A stretch of DNA of 64,000 bases, taken from NCBI RefSeq assembly GCF_002951835.1, contig NZ_CP019448.1:1922001-1986000 (forward strand). Reading direction: 5' to 3'. Positions 41,819-50,989 of the stretch are shown one piece after another. A program made the position numbers and the translations under genes. The stretch's first letter is position 1, and each line of letters starts with the position of its first letter. Under the pieces are notes generated by a model. It made no database searches. It had not been told where the DNA came from and saw only the letters and a list, made by a program, of their open reading frames with translations. This DNA comes from Simonsiella muelleri ATCC 29453 (GTDB lineage: Bacteria > Pseudomonadota > Gammaproteobacteria > Burkholderiales > Neisseriaceae).

Positions 41819-42574
41819 ATGCTGGAATCACTTGTCTTTCATGACCAAACCAAAGCATATTTATTTCATGCCATGACCGAATGGTTGGCTTTAAGCGGTG
41901 GCTTTATGTTGTATAACCATTTGCGTAAACACAACGGACGCCCTTCCATGCTTGCCAACAAAAGCGGTATTTGGGTATTGATATTTTGTTTGCTTGGCGC
42001 AGGTACGGGAAATAAATTGGTGTCTATTTTGCAATTTCCTGAATTATGGGGTTTGGCACAAACGAATCCACAGCAATTTTGGCTGGCGGTCATATCGGGG
42101 CAAAGCGTGGTAGGTGGATTACTGGGTGGTTGGATTGGTGTAGAGATTGGCAAAAAAATCGCAGGGATTCGGTCGCGTACGGGTGATGATTTTGTTGCGC
42201 CGATTTTGTTGGGTTTGGTGATTGGGCGTACGGGCTGTTTTGCGGCTGGACTACATGACGGTACTTATGGTATGCACACCGATTTACCTTGGGGTGTGGA
42301 TTTTGGTGATGGGGCGCGACACCCAACTCAGTTATACGAATGGCTGATGGCTTTAATTGCACTGATTTTGTTACCCAAATGGCGACAATTTTTCACACAT
42401 GAGCAAGGATTGACCTTTCGTGTGTTGATGTTTGGTTATTTGCTGTGGCGGCTATTGATTGATGGGCTGAAACCTGCGCCTGCTGGCTGGTGGTTTGGCT
42501 GGAGCGGGATTCAGTGGGTGTGTATATTTGGCTTGATTATTATTGCGGCGACTTATCGGAAAACAGTAGAATAA
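41819..42574 (+). CDS. Divergent prolipoprotein diacylglyceryl transferase (Lgt)-like membrane protein
   Basis: 251 residues with about six or seven transmembrane helices and partial Lgt signatures: GGLLGGWIGVE, IGRTGCFAAGL and RHPTQLYEW. Compared with Lgt, the Asn and Glu of the GRxxNFxNxE motif are replaced (GRTGCFAAGL) and the His of the HGGLIGG loop is missing, so canonical lipoprotein acylation is doubtful. It starts a plus-strand set with a small membrane protein and a radical SAM enzyme. I infer a role in modifying a membrane lipid or lipid-linked substrate. Confidence 0.82.
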   Translation: MLESLVFHDQTKAYLFHAMTEWLALSGGFMLYNHLRKHNGRPSMLANKSGIWVLIFCLLGAGTGNKLVSILQFPELWGLAQTNPQQFWLAVISGQSVVGGLLGGWIGVEIGKKIAGIRSRTGDDFVAPILLGLVIGRTGCFAAGLHDGTYGMHTDLPWGVDFGDGARHPTQLYEWLMALIALILLPKWRQFFTHEQGLTFRVLMFGYLLWRLLIDGLKPAPAGWWFGWSGIQWVCIFGLIIIAATYRKTVE

Positions 42575-42624
42575 TAGACAACAAATAGCTTTCAGGCAGC
42601 CTTAAAGCATCTCGGAGAAGAAAA

Positions 42625-42873
42625 ATGAAAAAATTTTTCAATTTTATTATTGCACTGTTTTTAGCAACCCTTGCCTCATTTGTGGTAGGTTTTGGCATAT
42701 GTGCTGTTGGCTTGTTTAACCATAGTTACCTACAAATGCTTATTGTACTGTCAGCCATTCCAGTTGGAATGCTTGTTTTTGTGATGACGCTTATCAAAAT
42801 GCTTTCCAACAATTCCCCTGCCCCACCGAACCGACCACAATCCAAACAAAATCCCGATTCCGAATCTGAATAA
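42625..42873 (+). CDS. Small two-helix membrane protein
   Basis: 82 residues: two transmembrane helices (about 5-30 and 36-59), then a hydrophilic Pro/Ser/Asn-rich tail. An AGAAG-like ribosome-binding site precedes the ATG. No family is recognised. It sits 50 bp after the Lgt-like gene and 61 bp before the radical SAM gene on the same strand, so it may be an accessory subunit. It is short, but composition and context support a real gene. Confidence 0.65.
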   Translation: MKKFFNFIIALFLATLASFVVGFGICAVGLFNHSYLQMLIVLSAIPVGMLVFVMTLIKMLSNNSPAPPNRPQSKQNPDSESE

Positions 42874-42934
42874 ACCGTTTCAGGCAGCCTGAAAACCATA
42901 CAACCCATTTAATAAACAAAATCAAGGAACAACC

Positions 42935-44368
42935 ATGTCGCGCAAAAACCGCCCCTACCACTTTTACGACACCACCACAGGCATTTGCAACGAATGCCAT
43001 AAAGTGATTGAAGCTAAAATTATATTTAAAAACAACCATGTATATATGGATAAATGGTGTCCTAATCATGGTATGCAACGTGTACTCATTAGCGATGACG
43101 TGGACTACTACCGCTTAGGACGCGAAGTCTTCGTTAAAAGACCCGAGATGCCACAACGTTTTAACACCGAAATGCACTACGGATGCCCCTACGACTGCGG
43201 ACTCTGCCCCGACCACATGCAACACTCCTGTCTGTCTATCGTAGAAATTAACCGTGCCTGCAATTTGAATTGCCCCGTTTGCTTTGCCAGCAGTGGCACG
43301 CATCAAACTGAACACTATCCTATTGAAATTGTAGAAAAAATGCTAGATGCCATCGTTGCCAATGAAGGTGAACCCGACGTGGTTCAACTATCAGGTGGCG
43401 AACCCACTATTCACCCCCAATTTTTTGACATTCTCGCCGCTGCCCGAAAACGCCCCATCAAACATTTAATGATTAATACCAATGGTGTACGAATTGCTCA
43501 AGATTTTGAATTTGTAGAAAAGCTTGCCCAAAGTGGCTTGCACGGCTTAGAAATCTACCTGCAATTTGATTCACTTAACAATGAAGTAACCCAAACCCTA
43601 CGTGGTGCAGATTTAAGCCGCATCCGCAAACAAGCACTGGATAATCTCAACCGCGTTGGCTTATCCACTACCCTCGTTGTAACCGTAGCCAAAGGCGTAA
43701 ACGACCACGATATTGGCAACATTATCCGCTTCGCTACCAAGCAACCATGCGTGCGTGGTGTAACTTTGCAACCCGTACAATTTGCAGGACGCACCGAAAA
43801 CGTAAACAGTAAAAACCGCTTAACCGTCAGCGAAATCCGCCGCAAGATTATTGAACAAAGCAACATTTTCAGCACAGACGACATCATGCCTGTTCCCTGT
43901 AATCCCGACACACTCGCCATGGCATACGCTTTCAAAGATGACAGTGGCATCGTTCCCCTCACTCGCTATTTAGACCCCAAAACCCTAGTAGAAAATGCCA
44001 ACAACACCATTGTTTTTGAACACGACCACAACCTGAAAAACCACATTTTCAAACTCTTCTCGACCAATCACAGCCCCGAATCACAAGCAAATTGTCTCAG
44101 TGAACTGATGTGCTGCCTACCTGAAATTGCTGCGCCACAACAATTTGGTTACCAAAACGTCTTTCGTATACTGATTGTTCAATTTATGGACGCAGAGAAT
44201 TTAGACATACGCAGCCTGAAAAAATCCTGTATCCACTTTGCCACGCCTGATGGCAAACTGATACCATTTGAAAGCTACAACCTATTCTATCGCCCTGAAA
44301 TGGCAGCCAAATTAACCAATATTCGCAACAAAATTGACACAAGCAATATGCTTTGGCAAACCAAATAA
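42935..44368 (+). CDS. Cysteine-rich radical SAM enzyme, resembling the tetraether-lipid synthase (Tes/MJ0619) family
   Basis: 477 residues. The radical SAM motif CNLNCPVC (Cys109, Cys113, Cys116) is preceded by a rubredoxin-like CNEC (Cys18, Cys21) with WCPNHG (Cys42), and by CPYDCGLCP plus HSC (Cys84, Cys88, Cys91, Cys99). The glycine-rich SGGEPTIHP follows near residue 153. Extra iron-sulfur and rubredoxin-like sites ahead of the radical SAM triad are features of the archaeal Tes family, which joins lipid chains. No membrane helix is evident. The neighbouring Lgt-like and small membrane genes support a lipid-related role; the substrate is unknown. Confidence 0.85.
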   Translation: MSRKNRPYHFYDTTTGICNECHKVIEAKIIFKNNHVYMDKWCPNHGMQRVLISDDVDYYRLGREVFVKRPEMPQRFNTEMHYGCPYDCGLCPDHMQHSCLSIVEINRACNLNCPVCFASSGTHQTEHYPIEIVEKMLDAIVANEGEPDVVQLSGGEPTIHPQFFDILAAARKRPIKHLMINTNGVRIAQDFEFVEKLAQSGLHGLEIYLQFDSLNNEVTQTLRGADLSRIRKQALDNLNRVGLSTTLVVTVAKGVNDHDIGNIIRFATKQPCVRGVTLQPVQFAGRTENVNSKNRLTVSEIRRKIIEQSNIFSTDDIMPVPCNPDTLAMAYAFKDDSGIVPLTRYLDPKTLVENANNTIVFEHDHNLKNHIFKLFSTNHSPESQANCLSELMCCLPEIAAPQQFGYQNVFRILIVQFMDAENLDIRSLKKSCIHFATPDGKLIPFESYNLFYRPEMAAKLTNIRNKIDTSNMLWQTK

Positions 44369-44749
44369 TATTGTCATTTAAAACAATAACCTGTATTCAT
44401 AACCAACGTGAAATGGATTTTTGCCAATAGCGTTCACGCAGCAGACGTACCAAATTTAGCAAAAAGACATCGCGCTTGACTGTGAATACGGGTTCTGAAA
44501 CCACTATCAACACCTTTTTCAAAAAACCTTTTTCAGGCTGCTTATTCTTTCAGGCAGCCTGAAAATCAAATGTATTAACAAAATAACTCAAACAAAATAA
44601 TCACATTATGCCGAACTAACTCTTTAGGCTAATTCAAACTAATCCAAAAGAATTTATTTGTACAAACTTCAAGAGAATGCGCCAATCAATAGATAAGGGT
44701 AACTTATACCTGCTTAAACCAATTTTTCAATACGAAAGGTACAAATAAA
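44369..44749. other. Gene-free interval between the radical SAM gene and narK
   Basis: About 380 bp: a remnant of a family B left end (TTTAAAAC), family A copy 3 (44386-44496), an imperfect inverted DUS pair (44530-44565) and the AT-rich narK upstream region. I saw no convincing FNR or NarL site by eye. Confidence 0.5.
44386..44496. repeat. Family A element, copy 3 (deleted interior)
   Basis: Bounded by ATAACCTGTATTCATAA and CTGTGAATACGGGTTCT. The middle lacks the AATTTTATG block seen in copy 2, leaving about 111 bp. Confidence 0.7.
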
Positions 44750-45973
44750 ATGGCTTCTGAACAATATAAACGTTATGCCGTACTGATTTCCAGTACTGTA
44801 TCCTTTACAGTCTGTTTCATGATTTGGATGATGTTGGCGGTGGTAGGTATTCCGATTAAAAAACAATTGGGTTTAAGTGAAACCGAATTTGGTTTCTTGG
44901 CGGCATTACCTGTGTTATCTGGGTCATTGATTCGTGTGCCACTGGGCATTTGGACGGATAAATTTGGTGGGCGAATTGTGATGTTTGTGTTGATGCTGTT
45001 GAGTGTGCCCGCTATTTTTGCGATGCAATTTGCAACCCAATATTGGCATTTTTTGTTGATTGGTTTGATTATGGGCTTGGCTGGTGGTGCATTTTCGGTG
45101 GGGACACCGTATGTAGCACGTTGGTTTCCGAAAGAACAGCAAGGTTTGGCAATGGGCATTTTTGGTGCAGGCAATGCAGGCAGCGCACTGAATAAATTCA
45201 TCGCACCAAGTTTGATTGCATTGGGAAGCTGGACAATCGTCCCAAATGTGTACGCTGGCATTATGTTGGCAACTGCGATTGCATTTTGGTTTTTCAGCTA
45301 CCATGATCCCAAACATTTGGTTACTTCAAAAGCATCTTTAAAACAACAAATTATGTTGTTATCAGATGCGGGGGTGTTGCGCTACAGTCAATATTATTCG
45401 GTGGTGTTTGGGGGTTATGTGGCATTGGCGTTGTGGATGACCAAATATTACATTGACGAATACAATCTAACCATGCAACAAGCAGCTTTATTGGCAGCGT
45501 GTTTTTCATTACCTGGTGGGGTATTGCGTGCGGTAGGTGGTTATTTATCGGACAAATTTGGGGCATACAAAGTTACTTGGGGCGTGATGTGGGTATTGTG
45601 GGTGTGTTTCTTTATTTTGTCGTATCCTGACACAAATTTCACGATTCACGGTAAAAATGGCGATTTAGCGTTTCATATTCATTTGAATGTAGTGGTGTTT
45701 ACCATTTTGATGTTTACAGCTGGGATTGCAATGGCCATTGGCAAAGCATCGGTATTTAAATTTGTGGCAAACGACTATCCCGACAATATTGGTGCGGTAT
45801 CGGGCGCCGTGGGTTTAGCGGGTGGTTTGGGTGGATTTTTGTTACCGATTATATTTGGTGCATTATTAGATTGGTCTGGGGTGCGTTCTACGGCGTTTAT
45901 GTTGCTGTATGGCTGCACTTGTGTTTCATTGATTTGTATGCATTTTTCATTCAAAGGTCAAAAACATCAATAA
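44750..45973 (+). CDS. narK: Nitrate/nitrite transporter, NarK1-like MFS protein
   Basis: 407 residues with about 12 transmembrane helices of the major facilitator superfamily. Nitrate-signature glycine-rich stretches GIFGAGNAGSALN and GAVSGAVGLAGGLGGFLLP are in helices 5 and 11, and RVPLGIWTDKFGGR follows helix 2. NarK1-type members are proton-nitrate symporters of the inner membrane. A second NarK follows after 134 bp, then narX/narL, so this block handles nitrate uptake and sensing. A short family B element begins at the base after the stop codon. Confidence 0.93.
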   Translation: MASEQYKRYAVLISSTVSFTVCFMIWMMLAVVGIPIKKQLGLSETEFGFLAALPVLSGSLIRVPLGIWTDKFGGRIVMFVLMLLSVPAIFAMQFATQYWHFLLIGLIMGLAGGAFSVGTPYVARWFPKEQQGLAMGIFGAGNAGSALNKFIAPSLIALGSWTIVPNVYAGIMLATAIAFWFFSYHDPKHLVTSKASLKQQIMLLSDAGVLRYSQYYSVVFGGYVALALWMTKYYIDEYNLTMQQAALLAACFSLPGGVLRAVGGYLSDKFGAYKVTWGVMWVLWVCFFILSYPDTNFTIHGKNGDLAFHIHLNVVVFTILMFTAGIAMAIGKASVFKFVANDYPDNIGAVSGAVGLAGGLGGFLLPIIFGALLDWSGVRSTAFMLLYGCTCVSLICMHFSFKGQKHQ

Positions 45974-45974
45974 C

Positions 45975-46014
45975 ATAGTTGTTTACAATAAAAATAAGAC
46001 AAGGCAAACGACTA
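45975..46014. repeat. Short family B element
   Basis: ATAGTTGTTTACAAT to CGACTAT, 40 bp, with AAGACAAGGCAAA in the middle. It begins one base after the narK stop codon. Confidence 0.6.
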
Positions 46015-46107
46015 TAAATTGACAAAATTATTTTTCAGGCAGCCTGAAAAGGCAAGTTCTTCAATTATTTTTAATTATTTATTTTATTTATTTTTAGGAC
46101 AAAATTT

Positions 46108-47490
46108 ATGTCTAAAGTCATCACTCATTGGCAACCTGAAGACCCACAATTTTGGCAGCAAACAGGCAAAAAAATTGCTAAACGGAATTTATGGATTTCC
46201 ATTCCTGCACTTTTGTTGGCATTTGCAATTTGGCAAGTGTGGAGCGTAGCAGTGGTAAACTTACCGAATATTGGTTTCACTTACACGGAAAATCAATTGT
46301 TTTGGTTGGCAGCATTGCCTGCGCTATCGGGCGCGACTTTGAGAATTTTCTATTCATTTATGGTACCTGTATTTGGTGGACGTAAATGGACAACGATTTC
46401 TACCGCGAGTTTATTGCTGCCTGCGATTGGGCTTGGTTTTGCGGTACAGAATAATCAGACACCTTATGGTGTGATGGTTTTGCTGGCGTTATTGTGTGGA
46501 TTTGGCGGGGGAAATTTCTCGTCTAGTATGGCAAACATTAGCTTTTTCTTCCCCAAAGCCGAAAAAGGCACGGCAATGGGTTTAAATGCTGGTTTGGGAA
46601 ATTTGGGCGTATCGGTGGTGCAATTTGTTGTACCGCTGATTATTACGGTGGGTGTATTTGGTGCGTTTGGTGGCGAGGCACAAACATGGACAAAAGGCGA
46701 TGTTACCAAACAATTATGGCTACAAAATGCAGGGTTTATTTGGGTGCCACTGATTATCTTATCCACTTTAGCGGCGTGGTTTGGCATGAATGATTTGGCA
46801 GATGCAAAAGCCAGCTTCAAAGAACAAGCCATTATTTTCAAAAGAAAACATAATTGGATTATGTGTATTATTTATTTGGGTACATTTGGTTCATTTTTGG
46901 GATTTGCGGCAGGTTTTGCCTTACTGACGAAAAGTCAATTTACAGGTATTGACCCTGTGAAATATGCGTTTGTTGGACCGTTGGTCAGTGCATTGGCGCG
47001 ACCTGTAGGCGGAATGTGGGCAGACAAAATCCAAAGTGGTGCGAAAGTAACGCAATGGGTGTTTATTGGCATGATTTTATCAGTAATAGGCGTCATTTGC
47101 TTTTTGCCAAGTGGTGGACAAGGTGGTCATTTTTGGGGCTTTTTTGCGTGTTTTGTGGCATTGTTTGCGCTGACTGGATTGGGCAATGGTTCAACTTTCA
47201 TGCAAATTCCCGTGATTTTCTTGAATTTGCACCAAAAATTAGCCGAACAAGGTTTAGAAACCGCCGAACAAGCGCGTTTGAGTGCAGCGAAAGAAGGAGC
47301 AGCGGTAGCTGGTTTTACGGGTGCATTTGCGGCATACGGTGGCTTTTTCATTCCGAAAAGTTATAGTTTATCCATAGAGTTATCAGGTAACGTGATGGGA
47401 GCGTTTGTGGGATTTATTGTGTTTTACACGATTTGTTTGGTGTTGAATTGGTGGTATTATGCGCGAAAAGACGCGGAAGCCAAATGTTAA
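46108..47490 (+). CDS. narK2: Nitrate/nitrite transporter, NarK2-like MFS protein
   Basis: 460 residues, about 12 transmembrane helices. The nitrate signature GLNAGLGNLGVSVVQF is in the first half and AAVAGFTGAFAAYGGFFIP in the second, which is typical of NarK2-type nitrate/nitrite exchangers. It has a hydrophilic N-terminus of about 25 residues. Tandem NarK1-NarK2 arrangements import nitrate and export nitrite during nitrate respiration. Confidence 0.92.
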   Translation: MSKVITHWQPEDPQFWQQTGKKIAKRNLWISIPALLLAFAIWQVWSVAVVNLPNIGFTYTENQLFWLAALPALSGATLRIFYSFMVPVFGGRKWTTISTASLLLPAIGLGFAVQNNQTPYGVMVLLALLCGFGGGNFSSSMANISFFFPKAEKGTAMGLNAGLGNLGVSVVQFVVPLIITVGVFGAFGGEAQTWTKGDVTKQLWLQNAGFIWVPLIILSTLAAWFGMNDLADAKASFKEQAIIFKRKHNWIMCIIYLGTFGSFLGFAAGFALLTKSQFTGIDPVKYAFVGPLVSALARPVGGMWADKIQSGAKVTQWVFIGMILSVIGVICFLPSGGQGGHFWGFFACFVALFALTGLGNGSTFMQIPVIFLNLHQKLAEQGLETAEQARLSAAKEGAAVAGFTGAFAAYGGFFIPKSYSLSIELSGNVMGAFVGFIVFYTICLVLNWWYYARKDAEAKC

Positions 47491-47613
47491 TCTGATATAA
47501 CACGCAATAACATCGAATATTTCAAGGTTTCCGTCTGATTTTATTCTATAATCTTCAGGTTGCTTGAAAGCCATTTTTCAGGCAGCCTGAAAATCATTTT
47601 CGTATTAATTATT

Positions 47614-49497
47614 ATGTCGTATCATTTTTCAAGTCTTTCTTTTCGTTTGAAATCACTGACGGTGTTGTGGTTATTGGCGGCATTGTGTGCGATTGCGTTC
47701 ACGCTGTTGTTATCGTGGCGAATGCAGGGCGCAGGAGCAGCCATCAACGATACGGGCAGTTTGCGTATGCAGACTTATCGTTTGGCATTGCTGCACAATA
47801 ATCATGCATCATATGATGAAATTAATCAACAAATTCAACAATTTGAATTAACACTTGCTACACTAAAAAATGGCGACCCCAAACGCCCATTGTTTCTACC
47901 ACACAGCCAAATTATTGAAGAAAATTTGCGGAAAATCCAACAAAATTGGTTGCTGATTAAGCCTCATTTTTTGCAACCTTTTCAGAAAAATAACCAAAAT
48001 ATACATAATATTCAAAATCTTATAAACAAAATTGATGACCTTACCTACGCAATTGAACAATCTCAATCCAATCGTTTGAATTTATTGAGATTATTTCAAA
48101 TGTCGTTGTTGGTGATGGTATTAATTAGCGCAGTGGTGATGGTGTATTTGTTGAATTTGTGGGTACTGGAACCGTTGGGCAAACTGCAAACAGGCGTTCA
48201 TGCAATTCATAATGGGAAATTTGGTGTTCAAGTTCAAGTAGATAACGTGAGTGAATTTGCTGAATTAGATGACGGCTTCAATCAAATGAGCAACCATCTG
48301 CAGCAACTGTACAGCAATTTAGAACAACAAGTTACCGAAAAAACTCAAGATTTAAAATTTAAAAATCAAACACTTGAAACTTTATACTATTTCTCCAATT
48401 TTTTGAATCAAGCTCATAACACCAGTGCAGCTTGTGAAGGTTTTTTGCAAAAAATCATTTCGTTTGTACCAGCACAAGCCAGCAGCATCAGACTTATTGA
48501 TTTTAAAAGACAAAAATTGGATTTAATCGCACAAATTGGGCTGCCTGAAAACCTACAAACTGCCGCCGCGTGCCAACGCATTGACGATTGTTTGTGTGGT
48601 CAAGCTGTGCAGAAAGACAGTTGGCAACCCATTTATTTTCATAAAGAAATTGAACAAATTACCGATAAAACCAGTTGCAGTCATTTTGGTTTTCATTATT
48701 TACGCGTATTCCAAATTCGCTACAAAGGACAAGATTTGGGTATGCTCACGCTGTATTTTCACGAAGAATTGGAATTGGGCAATTTGGACAATTTAATTGA
48801 CTCACTTTGCCAGCAATTAGGTAGCGCAGTCAATAACTTACGTTTAACTGAAGAAAGCCGACAACTCGCCGTTATGCAAGAACGCAATCTCATGGCGCAA
48901 GGTTTACATGACAGCATCGCGCAAACTTTGAATTTTCTTAATCTGCAAACACAAATGTTGGAAAGCTCACTGAAAGCCAAAAATGATACGGAAGTCGCTG
49001 AAACATTACAATTTATTAAAGATGGTGTCAAAGAATGTTACGATGATGTCCGCGAATTACTGCTGAATTTCCGCACCAAAATCACGCGCAAAGAATTCGC
49101 CGAAGCCGTAGACACATTGGCGCAGCGTTTCAAGCAACAAACACAAAATGAAATTGAGATACATTGGTCAGGCGACGGCGCACCATTAAGCAGCGAACAG
49201 CAATTGCAATTTATTTTTATTTTGCAAGAAAGTTTGTCCAATATCCGCAAACACGCCCAAGCCAATCATGTGTCAATTTATTTTGATAATGCCGACGATT
49301 TTACCATGAAAATTCATGACAATGGGCGTGGCTTTGATGTCAAAATATTGGATTCGCTTTCAGGCAGCCATGTGGGTTTGGGAATTATGCGTGAACGAGC
49401 GTTACGCATTCACGCACAATTTGATTTACAATCTCAATCCAATCATGGCACAACCATCTATTTGAAATTGCCAAAAAGTGAACGTATTTTAGAATAA
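47614..49497 (+). CDS. narX: Nitrate/nitrite sensor histidine kinase NarX
   Basis: 627 residues from the ATG at 47614; the longer frame upstream only translates a DUS. A first transmembrane helix (about 15-33) is followed by the nitrate-binding P-box (NDTGSLRMQTYRLALL, residues 45-60), a second helix near 160-185, a HAMP domain, a GAF-like cysteine-containing region, and a HisKA_3 domain with phospho-acceptor His432 (GLHDSIAQ). The ATPase has NGRGFD. It phosphorylates the NarL-type regulator encoded 36 bp downstream. Confidence 0.95.
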   Translation: MSYHFSSLSFRLKSLTVLWLLAALCAIAFTLLLSWRMQGAGAAINDTGSLRMQTYRLALLHNNHASYDEINQQIQQFELTLATLKNGDPKRPLFLPHSQIIEENLRKIQQNWLLIKPHFLQPFQKNNQNIHNIQNLINKIDDLTYAIEQSQSNRLNLLRLFQMSLLVMVLISAVVMVYLLNLWVLEPLGKLQTGVHAIHNGKFGVQVQVDNVSEFAELDDGFNQMSNHLQQLYSNLEQQVTEKTQDLKFKNQTLETLYYFSNFLNQAHNTSAACEGFLQKIISFVPAQASSIRLIDFKRQKLDLIAQIGLPENLQTAAACQRIDDCLCGQAVQKDSWQPIYFHKEIEQITDKTSCSHFGFHYLRVFQIRYKGQDLGMLTLYFHEELELGNLDNLIDSLCQQLGSAVNNLRLTEESRQLAVMQERNLMAQGLHDSIAQTLNFLNLQTQMLESSLKAKNDTEVAETLQFIKDGVKECYDDVRELLLNFRTKITRKEFAEAVDTLAQRFKQQTQNEIEIHWSGDGAPLSSEQQLQFIFILQESLSNIRKHAQANHVSIYFDNADDFTMKIHDNGRGFDVKILDSLSGSHVGLGIMRERALRIHAQFDLQSQSNHGTTIYLKLPKSERILE

Positions 49498-49533
49498 ATT
49501 TTTTCAGGCAGCCTGAAAACAAGAAAGAATAAA

Positions 49534-50196
49534 ATGAATCAAAAAATTCGCATTGTTTTAATTGATGACCATAATTTGTTCCGTAGCGGTATCAAAGCAC
49601 TGCTTTCTCGCCAAGCCGATTTTGATATTGTGGGCGAAGCGGCTGACGGTTTGAGTGGCGTGAAGTTGGTGGAACAAACCAAACCCGATATTGTCTTGCT
49701 GGATTTAGATATGCCAGTGATGAACGGGCGCGAAGCATTGGCACAAATTCTCAGCGTTCGCAGCGAACAAAATGTTGTGATGTTAACAGTTTCGGAAGAC
49801 AGCGAAGATTTAACCGAATGTATGCGCTTTGGGGCGCGTGGTTTTTTGCTGAAAAACATCAACGCCGATTTTTTAGTTGACAGCATCAAACGTGCTGTTG
49901 ATGGCGACAATGTGTTTTCGCCAGAGATGACGGCGCGGTTGGTACAATCGCTGATTCGTCCGCACAACGCAGGCACTGGCAGCGCGTTAGACACACTCAC
50001 ACCGCGCGAATTGGAAATTTTAGGGCATTTGGCCGCAGGACACAGCAATAAAATCATCGCCAGACAACTGGATTTAGCAGAATTCACCATTAAAGTACAC
50101 GTTCAAAATATTTTACGCAAATTAGAACTTAGTAGCCGCGTTCAGGCTGCCGTATATGCTGTGCAACACAAAGTCCCACAACCAACCGCTCATTAA
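49534..50196 (+). CDS. narL: Nitrate/nitrite response regulator NarL
   Basis: 220 residues: an N-terminal receiver (Asp11, Asp12, phospho-acceptor Asp57 in LLDLDMP) and a C-terminal LuxR-type helix-turn-helix (LTPRELEILGHLAAG, then FTIKVHVQNILRKL). It binds promoters of nitrate respiration genes when phosphorylated by NarX. The gene is followed after 12 bp by a molybdate-binding protein gene, suggesting a common transcript. Confidence 0.95.
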   Translation: MNQKIRIVLIDDHNLFRSGIKALLSRQADFDIVGEAADGLSGVKLVEQTKPDIVLLDLDMPVMNGREALAQILSVRSEQNVVMLTVSEDSEDLTECMRFGARGFLLKNINADFLVDSIKRAVDGDNVFSPEMTARLVQSLIRPHNAGTGSALDTLTPRELEILGHLAAGHSNKIIARQLDLAEFTIKVHVQNILRKLELSSRVQAAVYAVQHKVPQPTAH

Positions 50197-50208
50197 TTTA
50201 GGAATAAC

Positions 50209-50631
50209 ATGAAAACCAGTACCCGAAATTGCTTTCACGGTGTCATTAGCCAAATTGATGAATTAAATGGTGTCTACCAAATTGCAGTACAACAGCATGA
50301 TTTTATTGTATATAGTCATATCAGCCCACACGCGTTCGCCCGACTGCAACCCAAAATAGGCAACATGGCGATTGTGATGATTAAAGCGTCTGCGGTATCG
50401 CTGATGGCGGAAATCACGCCGTTTCGGTTGTCGGCAGAAAACGTTTTGCTCGGCACGATTGACGCGGTGGAACGTGGTGCAGTAAACAATATTGTGTTGA
50501 TTTCATTAAAAAATGGTGAAAATGCAGTTGCCACCATCACATTGGACAGCAGCGAACATTTAGACGTTCACGCTGGAGAAGAAATTTACGCAGTGTTTAA
50601 TGCGTCCAACACTATTTTAGGTTTGGTGTGA
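50209..50631 (+). CDS. Stand-alone di-TOBE (Mop) molybdate-binding protein
   Basis: 140 residues made of two Mop/TOBE-like repeats. The first starts STRNCFHGVISQI and the second SAENVLLGTIDAVERGAVNNIV, with the basic and SxxN-type residues that bind oxyanions. It has no DNA-binding or ATPase domain. The family (molbindins) stores or senses molybdate or tungstate. It is 12 bp from narL and 344 bp from modC, whose product lacks the usual TOBE domain, so this protein may supply the missing regulatory domain. Confidence 0.85.
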   Translation: MKTSTRNCFHGVISQIDELNGVYQIAVQQHDFIVYSHISPHAFARLQPKIGNMAIVMIKASAVSLMAEITPFRLSAENVLLGTIDAVERGAVNNIVLISLKNGENAVATITLDSSEHLDVHAGEEIYAVFNASNTILGLV

Positions 50632-50698
50632 TTTTTCAGGCAGCCTGAAACGTTTTGCGCTACAATTTTGTTTTTCCAAAAAAACTTAGGAGCAACAA

Positions 50699-50989
50699 AT
50701 GATTGCTGTATATGCAAGCTGCATCGTCTTGCCTGAAAAACAAGCTGAATTTGAAAAAGTGGCGCGTGAATTCATCCGTGCCAGTCGTGGACACGCAGGC
50801 TGCCTGCAATATGAATGCGGCAAAGTTACCGATAAAATTACCGAATACGCATTCGTAGAAAAATGGGCAAGTCAAGCCGATTTGGACGCGCATTTGGCAC
50901 ATGAATTTTTTGTTCAAAATGCGCCGCGTTTAATTGAATTGACCGCCAACGGTTTGACGATTGATACATTAGAATTATTGGCGGCTTAA
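50699..50989 (+). CDS. Small antibiotic-biosynthesis-monooxygenase-fold protein
   Basis: 96 residues of the ABM/YgiN-like fold, with GHAGCLQYECGKV and VEKWASQADLDAHLA. It is a paralogue of 39297-39584. Preceded by TTAGGAG. Its 3' end overlaps the end of convergent modC by 15 bp. Likely a small quinone- or heme-linked monooxygenase; the substrate is unknown. Confidence 0.82.
   Translation: MIAVYASCIVLPEKQAEFEKVAREFIRASRGHAGCLQYECGKVTDKITEYAFVEKWASQADLDAHLAHEFFVQNAPRLIELTANGLTIDTLELLAA

Noticed and set aside
44660..44749. FNR or NarL binding site upstream of narK
   Set aside because: The near-palindromes AATCAATAG and GGGTAACTTATACC do not match the FNR or 7-2-7 NarL consensus orientation well enough.
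44773..45316. Long open frames on the minus strand opposite narK
   Set aside because: They lie antisense to a clearly recognisable transporter gene, show no family features and have low-complexity composition.
49539..50090. 183-codon open frame opposite narL
   Set aside because: Antisense shadow of a well-supported response regulator gene; no ribosome-binding site or recognisable domain.
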